The notes beneath the pieces are model-generated. The model searched no databases and was not told the origin of the DNA. It saw only the letters and a list, made by a program, of their open reading frames with translations. DNA of 64,000 bases from Homalodisca vitripennis (taxonomy: Eukaryota; Arthropoda; Insecta; Hemiptera; Cicadellidae): the NCBI RefSeq assembly GCF_021130785.1, contig NW_025777643.1, positions 23,419 to 87,418 of the forward strand, given 5' to 3'. Numbering within the stretch: position 1 is the first letter of the stretch; each line of letters begins with the position of its first letter. The translations under genes were made by a program, and so were the position numbers. Of the stretch, positions 23,187 through 33,261 are shown piece by piece.

Positions 23187-24751
23187 CTAATCAAGTTCAT
23201 TGCTGCCAGATTCAAACTCCTCCAGACTGTAGAAGGGGCGTTTCAGCAGCCACTTGTAGACGCTCTTCCTTAGTTGATGATTAGTGTGTGCCTTGACTTC
23301 ATCTGGGAGAATGTTCCAGTATTTTGCACCTATGTAGGATGGTTGTTTCTCATAGATGTTTAGCCGATGGACAGGCAAAGCATAATTGTTGGCTCTTCTT
23401 GTTGCAAAGTTGTGGGTGTCAGCTCCTCTTGCCAGCTTTTGATTACTTGCATAGGTAACTGCCTCCATGATAAAGAGTCCGACTACCGTAAGGATGTTAA
23501 GATTTCTAAATGAGTTTCCTGCAGGAATCCTGTGGTCCAAGATTGCAGAGAATACGTATAGCCTTCTTCTGGAGTACCAAAACTCTTTTAAGATTTCCTT
23601 TGGAGGAGCTTCCCCAAACAGCCAGACCATATCGCAGATGGCTCTCAAACAGAGCATAGTATGCTGTTTTAGCCGTGTTGGCATGGGTCACCTGCTTAAG
23701 TCTTCTCAAGACATATATTGAAGAGCTTAATTTTATGCAAAGTTGGTCGACATGAGAGTTCCATGACAGTTTATCATCTATGATCACTCCAAGGTATTTA
23801 GCCTGTTGCACTCTGTTTAGCTCTGGTATTTCAGCTACCTCATTTCTTTTTCTTCCAAGGAAGATCTGCTGACTCTTACTCTCATTGAGGACCAGATCAT
23901 TAGCATAGCAGTACTCTTGGGCCATGCTGATTGCGATGTAAGATTCTATCTCCAGGGTTTCAGGTGTTTGGTTCTGGAGGAGGAGGAGTACTGTATCATC
24001 TGCATACATAAGTGACCCGCAGTAACCACGAAGGTAGCTAGGCAGATCACTAACATATATAATGAAGAGTATCGGTCCTAGGATAGATCCTTGTGGGACT
24101 CCTCTTGACATGGCCTTCTTGTTAGATGTGATGTTTAGAATTCTGCAGTTTGTGGTAGTTGTTATTTCCACGGCTTGGGTCCGGTTGAATAGATAGCTCT
24201 TAAACCATTTTAATGCATTTGCTCTAATGCCAATATTTTCCATCTTATGTAACAATATATCATGGTTTAAGCTGTCAAAAGCCTTACTGTAATCCAAAAA
24301 GATGGCAGAAGCTGTATCTCCTCGTTCTAAGGTTTTTATGAGGGATTCAGTGATGCTTGTGATAGCAGTTAATGTGGAGCGTCCTGCTATAAATCCATGC
24401 TGTTCTTCTGGCAATAGATTGTTGGTAATCAAGTAATGCATCAATCTTGCAAGCGCTATTTTTTCAACAAGTTTAGAGAAGGTAGGTAGAACTGATATAG
24501 GCCTATAATTTTCTTGTTTGTTCGTTTCCCCTCCTTTGAACTTTGGGTAGACTTTAGCGCTTTTTCAGCATGCTTGGGAAAATTCCTTGAGCAAAGGATT
24601 TGTTGATTATGTTGGCTAAAGGATGGGCTAGCTCATTCCTACATGCTTTTATTATCTTTGAGGATATTTCATCAAAGCTGGCTGACGATTTTGTTTTTAA
24701 GGACTTTATGGAGTTAAGTACTTCTTCTTGGTTGGTAGGCCAGAGCACCAA
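23187..24751 (-). pseudogene. LINE B reverse transcriptase
   Basis: Overlapping minus-strand frames carry LLPEEQHGFIAGRSTL, FLDYSKAFDSLNHDIL, RGVPQGSILGPILF, LMYADDTVLLL (catalytic YADD) and WNSHVDQLCIKLSSSIYVL, then the C-terminal KWLLKRPFYSLEEF. A stop or frameshift near 24510-24560 splits the N-terminal part, and another lies near 23600. Confidence 0.9.
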
Positions 24752-25088
24752 GTTTTGATCGAAGTCGTGAGGGGTTTCAGGCGTTCTTGAAGTTCCCAGA
24801 GCTGTGTTAGAAAAGGATGGATCAGCAGCGTTTACAAAGTATGTGTTGAGTTGTTCAGCAATTTTAGAAGGATCAGTTGTGTCTGTGCCATTGATGCATA
24901 GTTTGTGTTGTCCTTTGAGATGTTGTTTAGGCCTTCTTTCACCATTTATCAGACTCCAAGCTGCCTTACTTTTATTGTCTGACTCTTGTATGAAGTTTGA
25001 GTTTTGCTGCTTTCGTAAGGCTTTAATGTGGAGGTCATATTCTTTTTTCTTTAGAGCAGCATAAGCTTTGCTCTCCGAAATTTTCCTG

Positions 25089-26030
25089 TCAGTTGATGTG
25101 CATTAAAGGCCTGTTTAAAGATTTCTTTCTTTTGAATGGTTTCTTGATCATTAGGCCTGATGTTGCATTTTTTATTTTATTGCGCATTTTCCTTTTAGGA
25201 CACACTACATCCAGATGGTAGGATATTATAGAAGAGAACACACAATATGCCTCCTCAGCACTGGCAATGTCGTAAACCTCATTCCAGGACTCCTTTCCAA
25301 GCTGGAGTCTCAGAATCCCCAGAGATTGGTCGCAAATATGTCTTCGTTCAGTTGTTGCAGGAGTAGCAATATTGGAAGATGTAGAGAAAGTGCATATCTG
25401 TCCAGTATGGTCTGAGATGTGATTGTTTACTATTGCTACTGAAAGTTCATTTGGACCAAAGTTAGTAGCAACAAGGTCAATTGAAGTCCTGCTATTGGGA
25501 GTTATCCTAGTTGGTGGTAGGTTAAAGCGTGAAAGGTTGTAGCTAAGGAGGAGTTCCTGGAGTTCTTGATCCCGTTTTTCATTTTTCCTGGTGCTGGGTT
25601 TGAGACAGTCCACATTAATATCTCCCATTATGACAACAGGGTCATTCCATGTCGGTATGGTTTCCAGGAAGTTAGAAATAGCTTCTAAAGCAACTTGAAA
25701 GTTGCGGTCAGGTCTATAGACTCCTAGGATGTAAAACTCTTCTTTCTTCAGGATGAGTTTGATTGCCGCTAACTCACACACAAGTTCTATTCCATGCCGG
25801 GATGCGTTTAGATTAGCTATTTCAGCATTTAGGTTTTCATTACAATAAATAGCAACACCCCCCTTTAAGTGTTCTTTTCTAGAGAAGTCAGCAACAAGTC
25901 TGTAACCTTTAATAATTGTATTTTCTAGATTTGTTTGGTTAAGGCCATGTTCACTTAAAATGACTACATCAGGATTTATGTCTTGAAGGTGGTTGACAAC
26001 CAGATCAATCTTGTTTGACAGACGATCCAT
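25089..26030 (-). pseudogene. LINE B endonuclease domain
   Basis: APE-type endonuclease motifs: VVILSEHGLN, LGVYRPD, VIMGDINVDCL, RTSIDLVATN and NHISDHTGQI (Asp-His pair). Upstream of the RT, as usual in LINE ORF2. Confidence 0.88.
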
Positions 26031-26071
26031 ATTTTGGTGAAAAATCTTTAACTGGTTAACTTTCCTTGGTT

Positions 26072-27390
26072 TTATTTTATCCTTGACCGAGTTGCGTTGA
26101 AAAAGTGCCTGGTTTTGTATTTTGTATTGATCATCTTGGTATGAGCTAAAAAAGATTCCCGATGATTTTCTTGGGCACTCAGACCCTTTCTGTAGATTCT
26201 GGGTTGTGTTGGTTTGGGATTTTTTTCATTACCGGTTGTCCTGTCAGAGTTAGCATATGTAGTGTTTTTGATATTTTTCTTAAGCTGCCTTGAGTAATCT
26301 AGTTTACTGGCTTTGATAGTGTCAATGTGTTTGTTTAAAAAGTCCTCAAGTGTCTCATTTATACTGAGTAACTTCGCTGTAACTGGAGGTTGCTTTAAAA
26401 TTTGCCGGGCTGTGTCTGCGTTTCCATTTTGTTTGTCAATGGAATTTTTAATTTTCACTCTATCTAAATGGGTTTTAGTGGTTTTGGAATTATTCAGAGT
26501 CGGTAAAGATCCATCTTCATATTGATGAATAAGAGGAGCAGTGACTAGTTTAGTAGGTTTGTCTTCATCAGATGATTCTAATGTGTCATCAAACTTCCTA
26601 TTTATGTTTAGCGCCTGTAGCTTTAGATTTGCTTCTTGACTCTTTACCACTTGGAGAGATACACTAAATGCATTTCGTTTTTTATTTCTTCTTTTAGTCT
26701 TAATGGTGAGCTCATTTTCTTGTAGACTAGTATAAGAAGAAGGGTTGGCCTTATTACTGCATTTAGTTGTGAATGGTGTAGTAGGACTAGCAGGTATTAT
26801 ACTTTCAAGCTCCTTGCAACTTTTATGTTGAATGTTTTCTGACAGTGTTTTGACCAACTGTTCCAATTTGTCTTGCCTACTTTTTAGTAGCACGAGCTCC
26901 GTATGAGTTGATAGGGGTTTTGGTGTAGCTGGAAGTGTGCTTTCTTCAGAGGTTTGAGTGGCAGGATTTTTAATTGTTTCTAGTTTATTTAAATTTTCCA
27001 TTTTATTCCTCTGAAGTTTATCAACAGTCAATTCCAGATTTTTTATTTTGTTCAAGTGTCTATAGTATGTTGTGACTTTTTATCTTGTTCTTCAAAAATA
27101 TTTTGCATTTCAATTTGAAATTCTTTTTCTTTACGCAGTTGGGATTGGCAGTGTATCAGCTCTTCAGTAAGGGTTTCAATCCTGCTTAGATGTTTTAGTT
27201 CACTATTCTCAAATTTCTCTATTTTCTCCTCCATACTTAATATTGTAGCTGCTAGTCTAAGATTTTCTTCTTCTAGGTGCTTATTTTTTTCTAAGAGAGT
27301 TGAACCTATCTTAGCAGCTATTTCTAGTTTTTCATCGTTATTAGTAGTTTCTAAGAGATTATTTTCTACCAGGCTATTTTCTATTTCAAC
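26072..27390 (-). pseudogene. LINE B ORF1, coiled-coil protein
   Basis: Two minus-strand frames (27390-27052 and 27055-26072) encode a charged, heptad-rich coiled coil (LEEENLRLAATILSMEEKIE, LTEELIHCQSQLRKEKEF) followed by a Lys/Asn-rich low-complexity region. There is a frame change near 27055. Likely the RNA-binding ORF1 product; no zinc knuckle or esterase seen. Confidence 0.7.
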
Positions 27391-27414
27391 TAGTAGAAAT
27401 CATATGCCTTCTTT

Positions 27415-27501
27415 GATAAGGTACTGAGAGAAAGGATATGGGAGAGTATGAGAAAGAGAGGATTGCGTGAGGGAATAGTAGTAAGAATAAAGAACCTGTA
27501 C
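27415..27501 (+). repeat. inverted RTE-like fragment
   Basis: 87 bp matching the reverse complement of 22941-23027 with two mismatches. It encodes SMRKRGLREGIVVRIKNLY on the + strand, the same protein segment as the RTE-like element. Inverted copies therefore bracket LINE B. Confidence 0.85.
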
Positions 27502-28227
27502 ATATAGAAATATATTTATAGAAATATTTATAGATATATAGAAAATTATGAATTCGATTATAAAAATGTAGTTTAAATATGCTTAGAATGCAGGATATAG
27601 ATAACAACTTTGAATCAAGAATCAAGAAGTTCATTGGTCACAACAATATGAAATAGGCATCGTCAAAATATACAGCACTGATATTTACAACAACAAAATT
27701 AGTTATTACAATATTGTACTATAATTATACTAATTTTATGACCAAGTAACAGGTTTAATATAATCTATGAAGAGTGTGCACATGGTTTGTTAATTACGTT
27801 ATAGCTAATACAGTATAGAAAAAATCAGAAATCTACAAATCAAACTAATCAAAAAATGATATTTATGTCAGAATCTAAAAATTCTTTTAAAGAGTAGAAT
27901 GGATTGCATATGAGCCAGTTACTTATCTTTAGTTTAAAAATATTGAAAGGAGTCATTGTAGCAGATGCAGGCAGCTTATTATAAAAAGTTATGCAATTGA
28001 ATTTAAAAGAGTTGCCGGTTTTGACTAGCCTGTGCTGAGGGAGATCTAATTTGTTTTTACCCTGGTATTGTGTTGATGAAAATCTTGTCTGGTATTGAAA
28101 TCTGTAATTTGTAATTTTGTATAGACTAGTATATGAAAAATGTAAAGGTTAATAACTGTCATGAATTTGAGATTGATAAAAAGTGGTTTGCAATGTTCTA
28201 GAGAGCTGCTTCTACTGATGGTTCTAA

Positions 28228-29788
28228 CTACTTTTTTTGAATGAGAAGAATATCATTCACAGCATTGGAGTGACCCCACAAAACAATGCCATAGGAAATG
28301 TGTGATTGAAAAAAGGCAAAATATGCCACTCTCAAATATTCACAGCTAACAAAATCCCTCAGTTTCCACATTAGATACAAGACTCTAGATATTTTTCTAC
28401 ATACATGGTCAATGTGTGATTTCCAATTAAGCTTGCTGTCAAGATGAAAACCCAACAATTTTACAGATTGATCTTCATAATTTTCAGATAAGCTGAGAAG
28501 CAGATTTTGCGTTTTCTCCTGATTACATATCAGTCTATTAGAAGTGAACCAATTTAAAGCCAAGCTGTGAGATGCATCCATGTTTTCTTTCAGAGTATTC
28601 AACTGCTTATTAGATGAAAAAAGAGTGGTGTCATCAGCATAAATAACAACGTTAGACAACACATTAGAGGGCAGATCATTTATAAAAATGATGAATAAGA
28701 ATGGTCCTAAAACTGAACCCTGTGGTACACCTGTGGCCACAGAAAGAGTGGTAGACTGCTGAGCTTGAACAGAAACATATTGTACTCTATTCGATAGATA
28801 TGACTGCAATATATTAATGGAATTTTCTGATATACCATAGATCTTAAGTTTGTCGAGGAGGATGCCATGATTCACGCAATCGAACGCCTTACTTAAATCA
28901 ATGAGTGTCAAAGCAACTGACTCCTTTTGTTCAAAAGCATGAAGTGCTTTAACGACTATTTCTGTAACGGCAGCAGAAGTTGTAGATTTATTGGTACGAA
29001 AGCCATGTTGGTTATTACTGATTTATATTATTGGACTCAAAATGTTGATTAAGTTGATGATACATTATAGATTCAAAAACTTTTGATAAGATGGGGACTA
29101 TAGAAATTGGGTGATAGCTTTGGGGCAGAGATCTGTCCCCTTTTTTGTAGACTGGCAATACCTTGGAAATTTTTAGAAGATCAGGAAAATATCCATGTAA
29201 TAAGCATTGATTGAAGATGAAAGCTAATGGTGAACTGATGTGTTTTATTGTGTTCTTGACAATATAATTAGATATACCATAAAAGTCGGAAGTTTTAGAG
29301 TTTGACAATTTAGCAGCTACCTTAGTTACATCAGTTGGGGTGATTAATGACCAAGTAAATTGAGGTACACAGTTAGTTAAAGTGTCAGCCAGTAGGTTGG
29401 TTGCCAATATGTCAGTGTTATCAATGTTAGTTTGAATGTCTGCCACCGACTGTATGAAATACTGGTTAGTTAGGTGTGGATCAAGTGTTGTTGGTGTCAC
29501 ACCTGTGTTGTTTTGTGTTTCTGAGGAAATTACCTCCCAGGCAGCCTTACATTTATTACTAGCTCCCTCTATATGATTTTCAAAACAAGCCCTTTTTGCT
29601 AGGTTGAGCTTTTTTCTATACTCTTTTTTGAAGAATTTATAAAGGTTATATGCGGCTTCCATATGCTGAGACCCAGTTTTTCTAAGATTCTTAAAAACAT
29701 CAAAATAACCTAGCATTATTTCTCTACCTCTTTTTAAATCTTCATTGTACCACAAAAGTTTCTTTGTCTGCTTGCTTTTAAACACCAA
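28228..29788 (-). pseudogene. LINE C reverse transcriptase
   Basis: Two minus-strand frames. The first (29788-29015) covers the N-terminal region with VLPVYKKGDRSLPQSYHPIS. The second (28911-28228) has LIDLSKAFDCVNHGILLDKL, TGVPQGSVLGPFLF and the catalytic VIYADDTTLFS. A short break near 28920-29015, where a GF(R/V)xxKST-like block belongs, separates them. Confidence 0.88.
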
Positions 29789-30659
29789 TTTTAACTAATG
29801 GAGATGATAGATACCAAATATTGTTATATGTTTTTAGAAAACTGTTAAATAAAGTTTCAATGTCAATCTCTTTTCTTTTATAGGTATCAATTATTTCCCA
29901 CCTTTCACTCTCCAAACTTTCTGCAAACAATTTAATTTGTGTCTCATTTTGCTTACGCATACATTTTTTTGAGGATGTGACTGTCTCATTTGGTCTACAT
30001 GATCTATCAAGTTTTAGATTTAATAGAAGAGGATTATGATCGGAAATGCAGTCATTCAAAACTTTTAATTCATAACAATCCCTTGAAAAATTTACGAGGA
30101 TGTTATCGAGACACGAATCATTTCTTGTAGGAGCCTTATTTATAGCTACCAAGTTAAGAGAGCGTAAGATGTTTACAAAGGTGGTTGTCACTGTGTCAGT
30201 GGTTTTATGGAATGGTATGTTGAAGTCACCTCCAATGACTAACTTAGAGGTATGTTGCAAAACCTTTTTAATAGCTTGTTCAAAGTTATCAAAAAATAAG
30301 TCCATATTACCACAAGGTGATCTATACAGAGAAACTATTGCTACTTCTAAATTGGCCAATTTTATTCCTGAAATTTCTAAATTTTGCTCTAGATTAAATT
30401 TGCTTAGGTCTAGTTCACTATATTCAAGCGAATCTCTTATAAAAATACCAGCACCCCCATTTTTTGAGGCTTTGCGACACACCATACTTGCAGCTTTGTA
30501 GCCCTGAGGTGTAAATAAAGATATCTGCTCTTCTAGTAACCAGTGCTCACAAATGCTTATAATATCTATATGCTTAAGTTTAGACAAGTGTTCTAATTCT
30601 AATAATTTATTACGGAGACATTGGATATTAATTTGTAAAATGTTAAGACCGATGTGCAA
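29778..30659 (-). pseudogene. LINE C endonuclease domain
   Basis: Encodes LQINIQCLRNKL, SICEHWLL, SLYRSPCGN, VIGGDFNIPF, SCLDNILVNF and CISDHNPLLL, the ordered motifs of APE-type LINE endonucleases. The open frame covers the whole domain. Confidence 0.9.
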
Positions 30660-30742
30660 GTTTGATTCAATGAGTGAACTAGATTCATTGTTAAAGGTTG
30701 TTAAATTTTGAAACAGACAAGGGGTTTTTCCATTATTTTCAA

Positions 30743-31123
30743 CTAAGGTTTTTTTACATTTTGTACTTTTTTTCTTAAAAAATAACTGTTTCTACCTTGG
30801 GGTTCTACTGTAATATTTCTTTTACATTCATCCACTAATTGTTGAGACACCACTCTTTTGTCTGTTTTGGGCGTTTCAAAACCCTGAAAAGGTGAAGAAA
30901 TAGAAAAAGAGCTATGCTTCACTAGAGTTGGAGACTGTAGACAAGTCCCATTGTCTCCCGACAGGTGAGGGCTGGTGGAGTGTCCAGGTGGTGGTGTCTG
31001 TAGGGACTCAGTCACGGTAGGGTCAGTAGTCAGCTTCACTGGTGATGTCTGTTGAAATACTGCTGAGATGGACTGCTCCTCCAGAGTTGACTCCAAGCTT
31101 ATCCTTGGGCTGACCTCTATCAC
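30743..31123 (-). pseudogene. LINE C ORF1 C-terminal linker
   Basis: A Ser/Thr/Pro-rich stretch with LQTPPPGHSTSPHLS that ends GRNSYFLRKKVQNVKKP. It parallels LINE A 13993-13340. Function unknown. Confidence 0.65.
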
Positions 31124-31199
31124 AGATGGGCTGGTGGTTTGCTCTTGAGTAGGTATTTCTCCGCAGAGGTCAGGATCAGACTTTGATGTCGCTGAAGTT

Positions 31200-31922
31200 C
31201 TACCAATAGCCTGAAACTATCTTCCTGCCAAGCAATTTTTTTCCCATCTTGTTCAGATGCATTCCATGGCGAGTAAAATGCTGTCCTCTCAGTTCAGTCC
31301 CATCAATAACATTGAAGCTCTCCATTTCCTCCAGTTTACCGTTTAAAATTGCAATTTCTTTGTTAATGAAATGTTTTTTCTCCAGGTCGTGTCTTTGAAA
31401 CAATGGTACAAAAATAAAGTTGGTATGGTTATTTTGCTGACAAAACCGATGTATTTGACCTGGAATTACTTGTGCAGCTCGACGGTTTCTGTAGGTAACA
31501 CGGCTCATATCATTAGCCCCTCCGATTATTACAACCACGTCCTGGTCTGTGAGGTCTGTACACATTGCGTTAGTGTTCTGCAGTATGTGGGTTATTGGGG
31601 CTCCAGGACAGGCATTGACAAAAACCTCAGAATCTGGTACTAGTGGTTGCACTGCGTCATACAGATTTTTACCATGACTGTCAGCAAAAATTTGGATTTT
31701 TTTGGGTATAAAACTGTTTTTAATTGTTTCTTGTTTTGTGTATGTTTTAGATTTAATAATAGGCCTTTTCTGCTTTAATTTACTTTCATTCTTGTAGTCA
31801 CTGTTTAGTGTGTTGATTTCAGTCTGGTTTTGCAAAGGTTCATCTGTTATCAGCCCTGATAAAATGTCATACTTGTTTGAAAGTGTGATAGAAGTATTTG
31901 GGAGGGTTGGCCACTCATTCAA
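31200..31922 (-). pseudogene. LINE C ORF1 SGNH/GDSL esterase domain
   Basis: Encodes FADSHGKNLYDAV (block I with the nucleophile Ser), VVIIGGANDMSR (block III Gly/Asn) and FTRHGMHLNKMGKK (block V with the catalytic His), the set expected of SGNH hydrolases. Esterase-bearing ORF1 proteins are known from CR1-group LINEs, where the role is unclear (membrane or lipid interaction has been proposed). A frame change separates it from the coiled-coil part upstream. Confidence 0.85.
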
Positions 31923-32007
31923 AGACTTTGTATTAATATGTTTACCTTTTCTGATTACTTCACAGAATGTTTTCCCTGATTCGTCCAGATGATTTTCTTT
32001 ATGGGTA

Positions 32008-32217
32008 TTAGAGAGGGTTTTTTAAGTCCTCTTCAAGTAGTTTGGTTACTTCAATTAGATTCCTATGATCTAGCATTAATTCTGAATAAAGGTGTTCAAG
32101 ATTTTGGCATTTCATTTCTTTTAATTTATTTTCTTCTAATATATTTTCAAGTTTCTTCTTTTCTTGTATAAGTTGTTCTTCTGCATTTGCTCTTTGTTTA
32201 GATATCCGTTCTTCCAA
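32008..32217 (-). pseudogene. LINE C ORF1 N-terminal coiled coil
   Basis: Heptad-rich MEERISKQRANAEEQLIQEK through LEEDLKNPL. A stop separates it from the esterase frame. Confidence 0.65.
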
Positions 32218-32323
32218 ATTTTCTCTTTAGAGTCCAGCCTTAATTTGAATTTACTCTTCCTTGATATTGAGTTTATCTGAAAGAAATTGTGTAAAAGATT
32301 ACAAGTGTATTGTCATGTAACAG

Positions 32324-32660
32324 TGTAAGAGCATACGATGTGAACAAACCAGAAAAAGGCCCAGTGTTCAAAGTGGAGGTGACAGTGGTCCAGCCGCACG
32401 TGTTAGATAATCTGAAGCCAGAGCTGGTGTGCAACGCAGTGTACTTTGATCCGAACACCATCCGGAGACACTTTATCCTGGTGCCTGACCCCGTCTCATG
32501 GGCTGTCATCAAACTGCGGGGCCTGGAGCGGGAGAACTTTGGCCGCTTCGTCGTTCACTGCATCCAGCTGAGACCCAAACACTCGTGCAAGGCAATAGAG
32601 TTCCACAAGATGGTCAATGTCTCAGCCCAGTCCGAGACAGTTGTCTGTTTCCAAGTCAAG
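32324..32660 (+). CDS. TPP2: TPP2 exon, beta-sandwich region (largest)
   Basis: Acceptor gtaacag, donor gtaggt. Encodes CVRAYDVNKPEKGPVFKVEV, FDPNTIRRHFILVP, SWAVIKL, HCIQLRPKHSCKAIEF and ETVVCFQVK. It matches the family stretch GPLFRVPITAV...GQIRRHFIEVP. It completes the Cys codon from the previous exon (phase 2) and ends in phase 0. The exon is notably GC-richer than its surroundings. Confidence 0.95.
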
Positions 32661-33261
32661 GTAGGTTAGATTGTAAACTACTAAATTTATAGACAATGAG
32701 AATATTGATAGTGTTTTACTCTAAAATATTCGAAGAAGGTTGTTCCTTTAAAACTTGAGAAAGTGAAGAAGAGGCAATCAAAGTGGTCAGGAAATCTATT
32801 TACAACTGTAATTTGGTGTAATTAGGCACCAAATAATGTGTGAATGACCATTCTTGTTTGTTCTGTCCTGACCTCTTTCTATACTACTGTTGCCTTTCTG
32901 TTATGTTCAAATCAAATAATTTACTTGTCACTTTAAATCACATAAGTTTGGTGCTTTGCTACTGTAATATTTGGAACATCATGAAGATTAAAACGTACTA
33001 AATTTAAGTATAATAATACAGTAAGTTATAAAAAGTGTAAAATTTCAGTAGCAATAATTAACTCTTATACATGTGTACTTCTGATAAGTGTGATACTGGA
33101 ATTATTATAGAAAAAAAAGTTATCTGAATTCTTGAACTTTATTTAAGCAAGCTATAGTAAGTGTTTTGGGAAGGAATAAAGAAATTTGTTGAAACTATCT
33201 TCTTGTTTTATCTCCTTAGATATAATATTATAAATTTAAATATAATATATCCCATATAATA
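32661..33261 (+). other. intron with left arm of a 150-bp inverted repeat
   Basis: 32707-32857 is the imperfect reverse complement of 35760-35914 (shared aatattcgaagaaggt and accaaataatgtg). The rest is AT-rich without coding signal. The TA at 33260-33261 is the Tigger target site. Confidence 0.7.

Larger units (their letters stand above)
23028..27400 (-). mobile_element. CR1/Jockey-type LINE B, nearly full length
   Basis: Minus-strand order is a coiled-coil ORF1 (27390-26072), APE endonuclease (26030-25089), reverse transcriptase (24751-23506) and C-terminus (to 23187). The 3' tail is four TATGAC units (23028-23055). ORF1 shows a long heptad-rich stretch but no esterase motifs, so it belongs to a different family from LINEs A and C. 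It sits between two inverted 87-bp pieces of an RTE-like element (22941-23027 and 27415-27501). Confidence 0.9.
27606..32225 (-). mobile_element. CR1-like LINE C with an SGNH esterase ORF1
   Basis: Minus-strand order is coiled coil (32217-32008), SGNH esterase (31922-31200), ORF1 C-terminus (31123-30743), APE endonuclease (30659-29778), reverse transcriptase (29788-28228) and C-terminal remnant (to about 27840). The 3' tail is a doubled TTGATTC near 27606-27625. It is the most complete copy here and the same family as LINE A, though split by several stops and frameshifts. It ends about 100 bp before a TPP2 exon, antisense to that gene. Confidence 0.9.
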
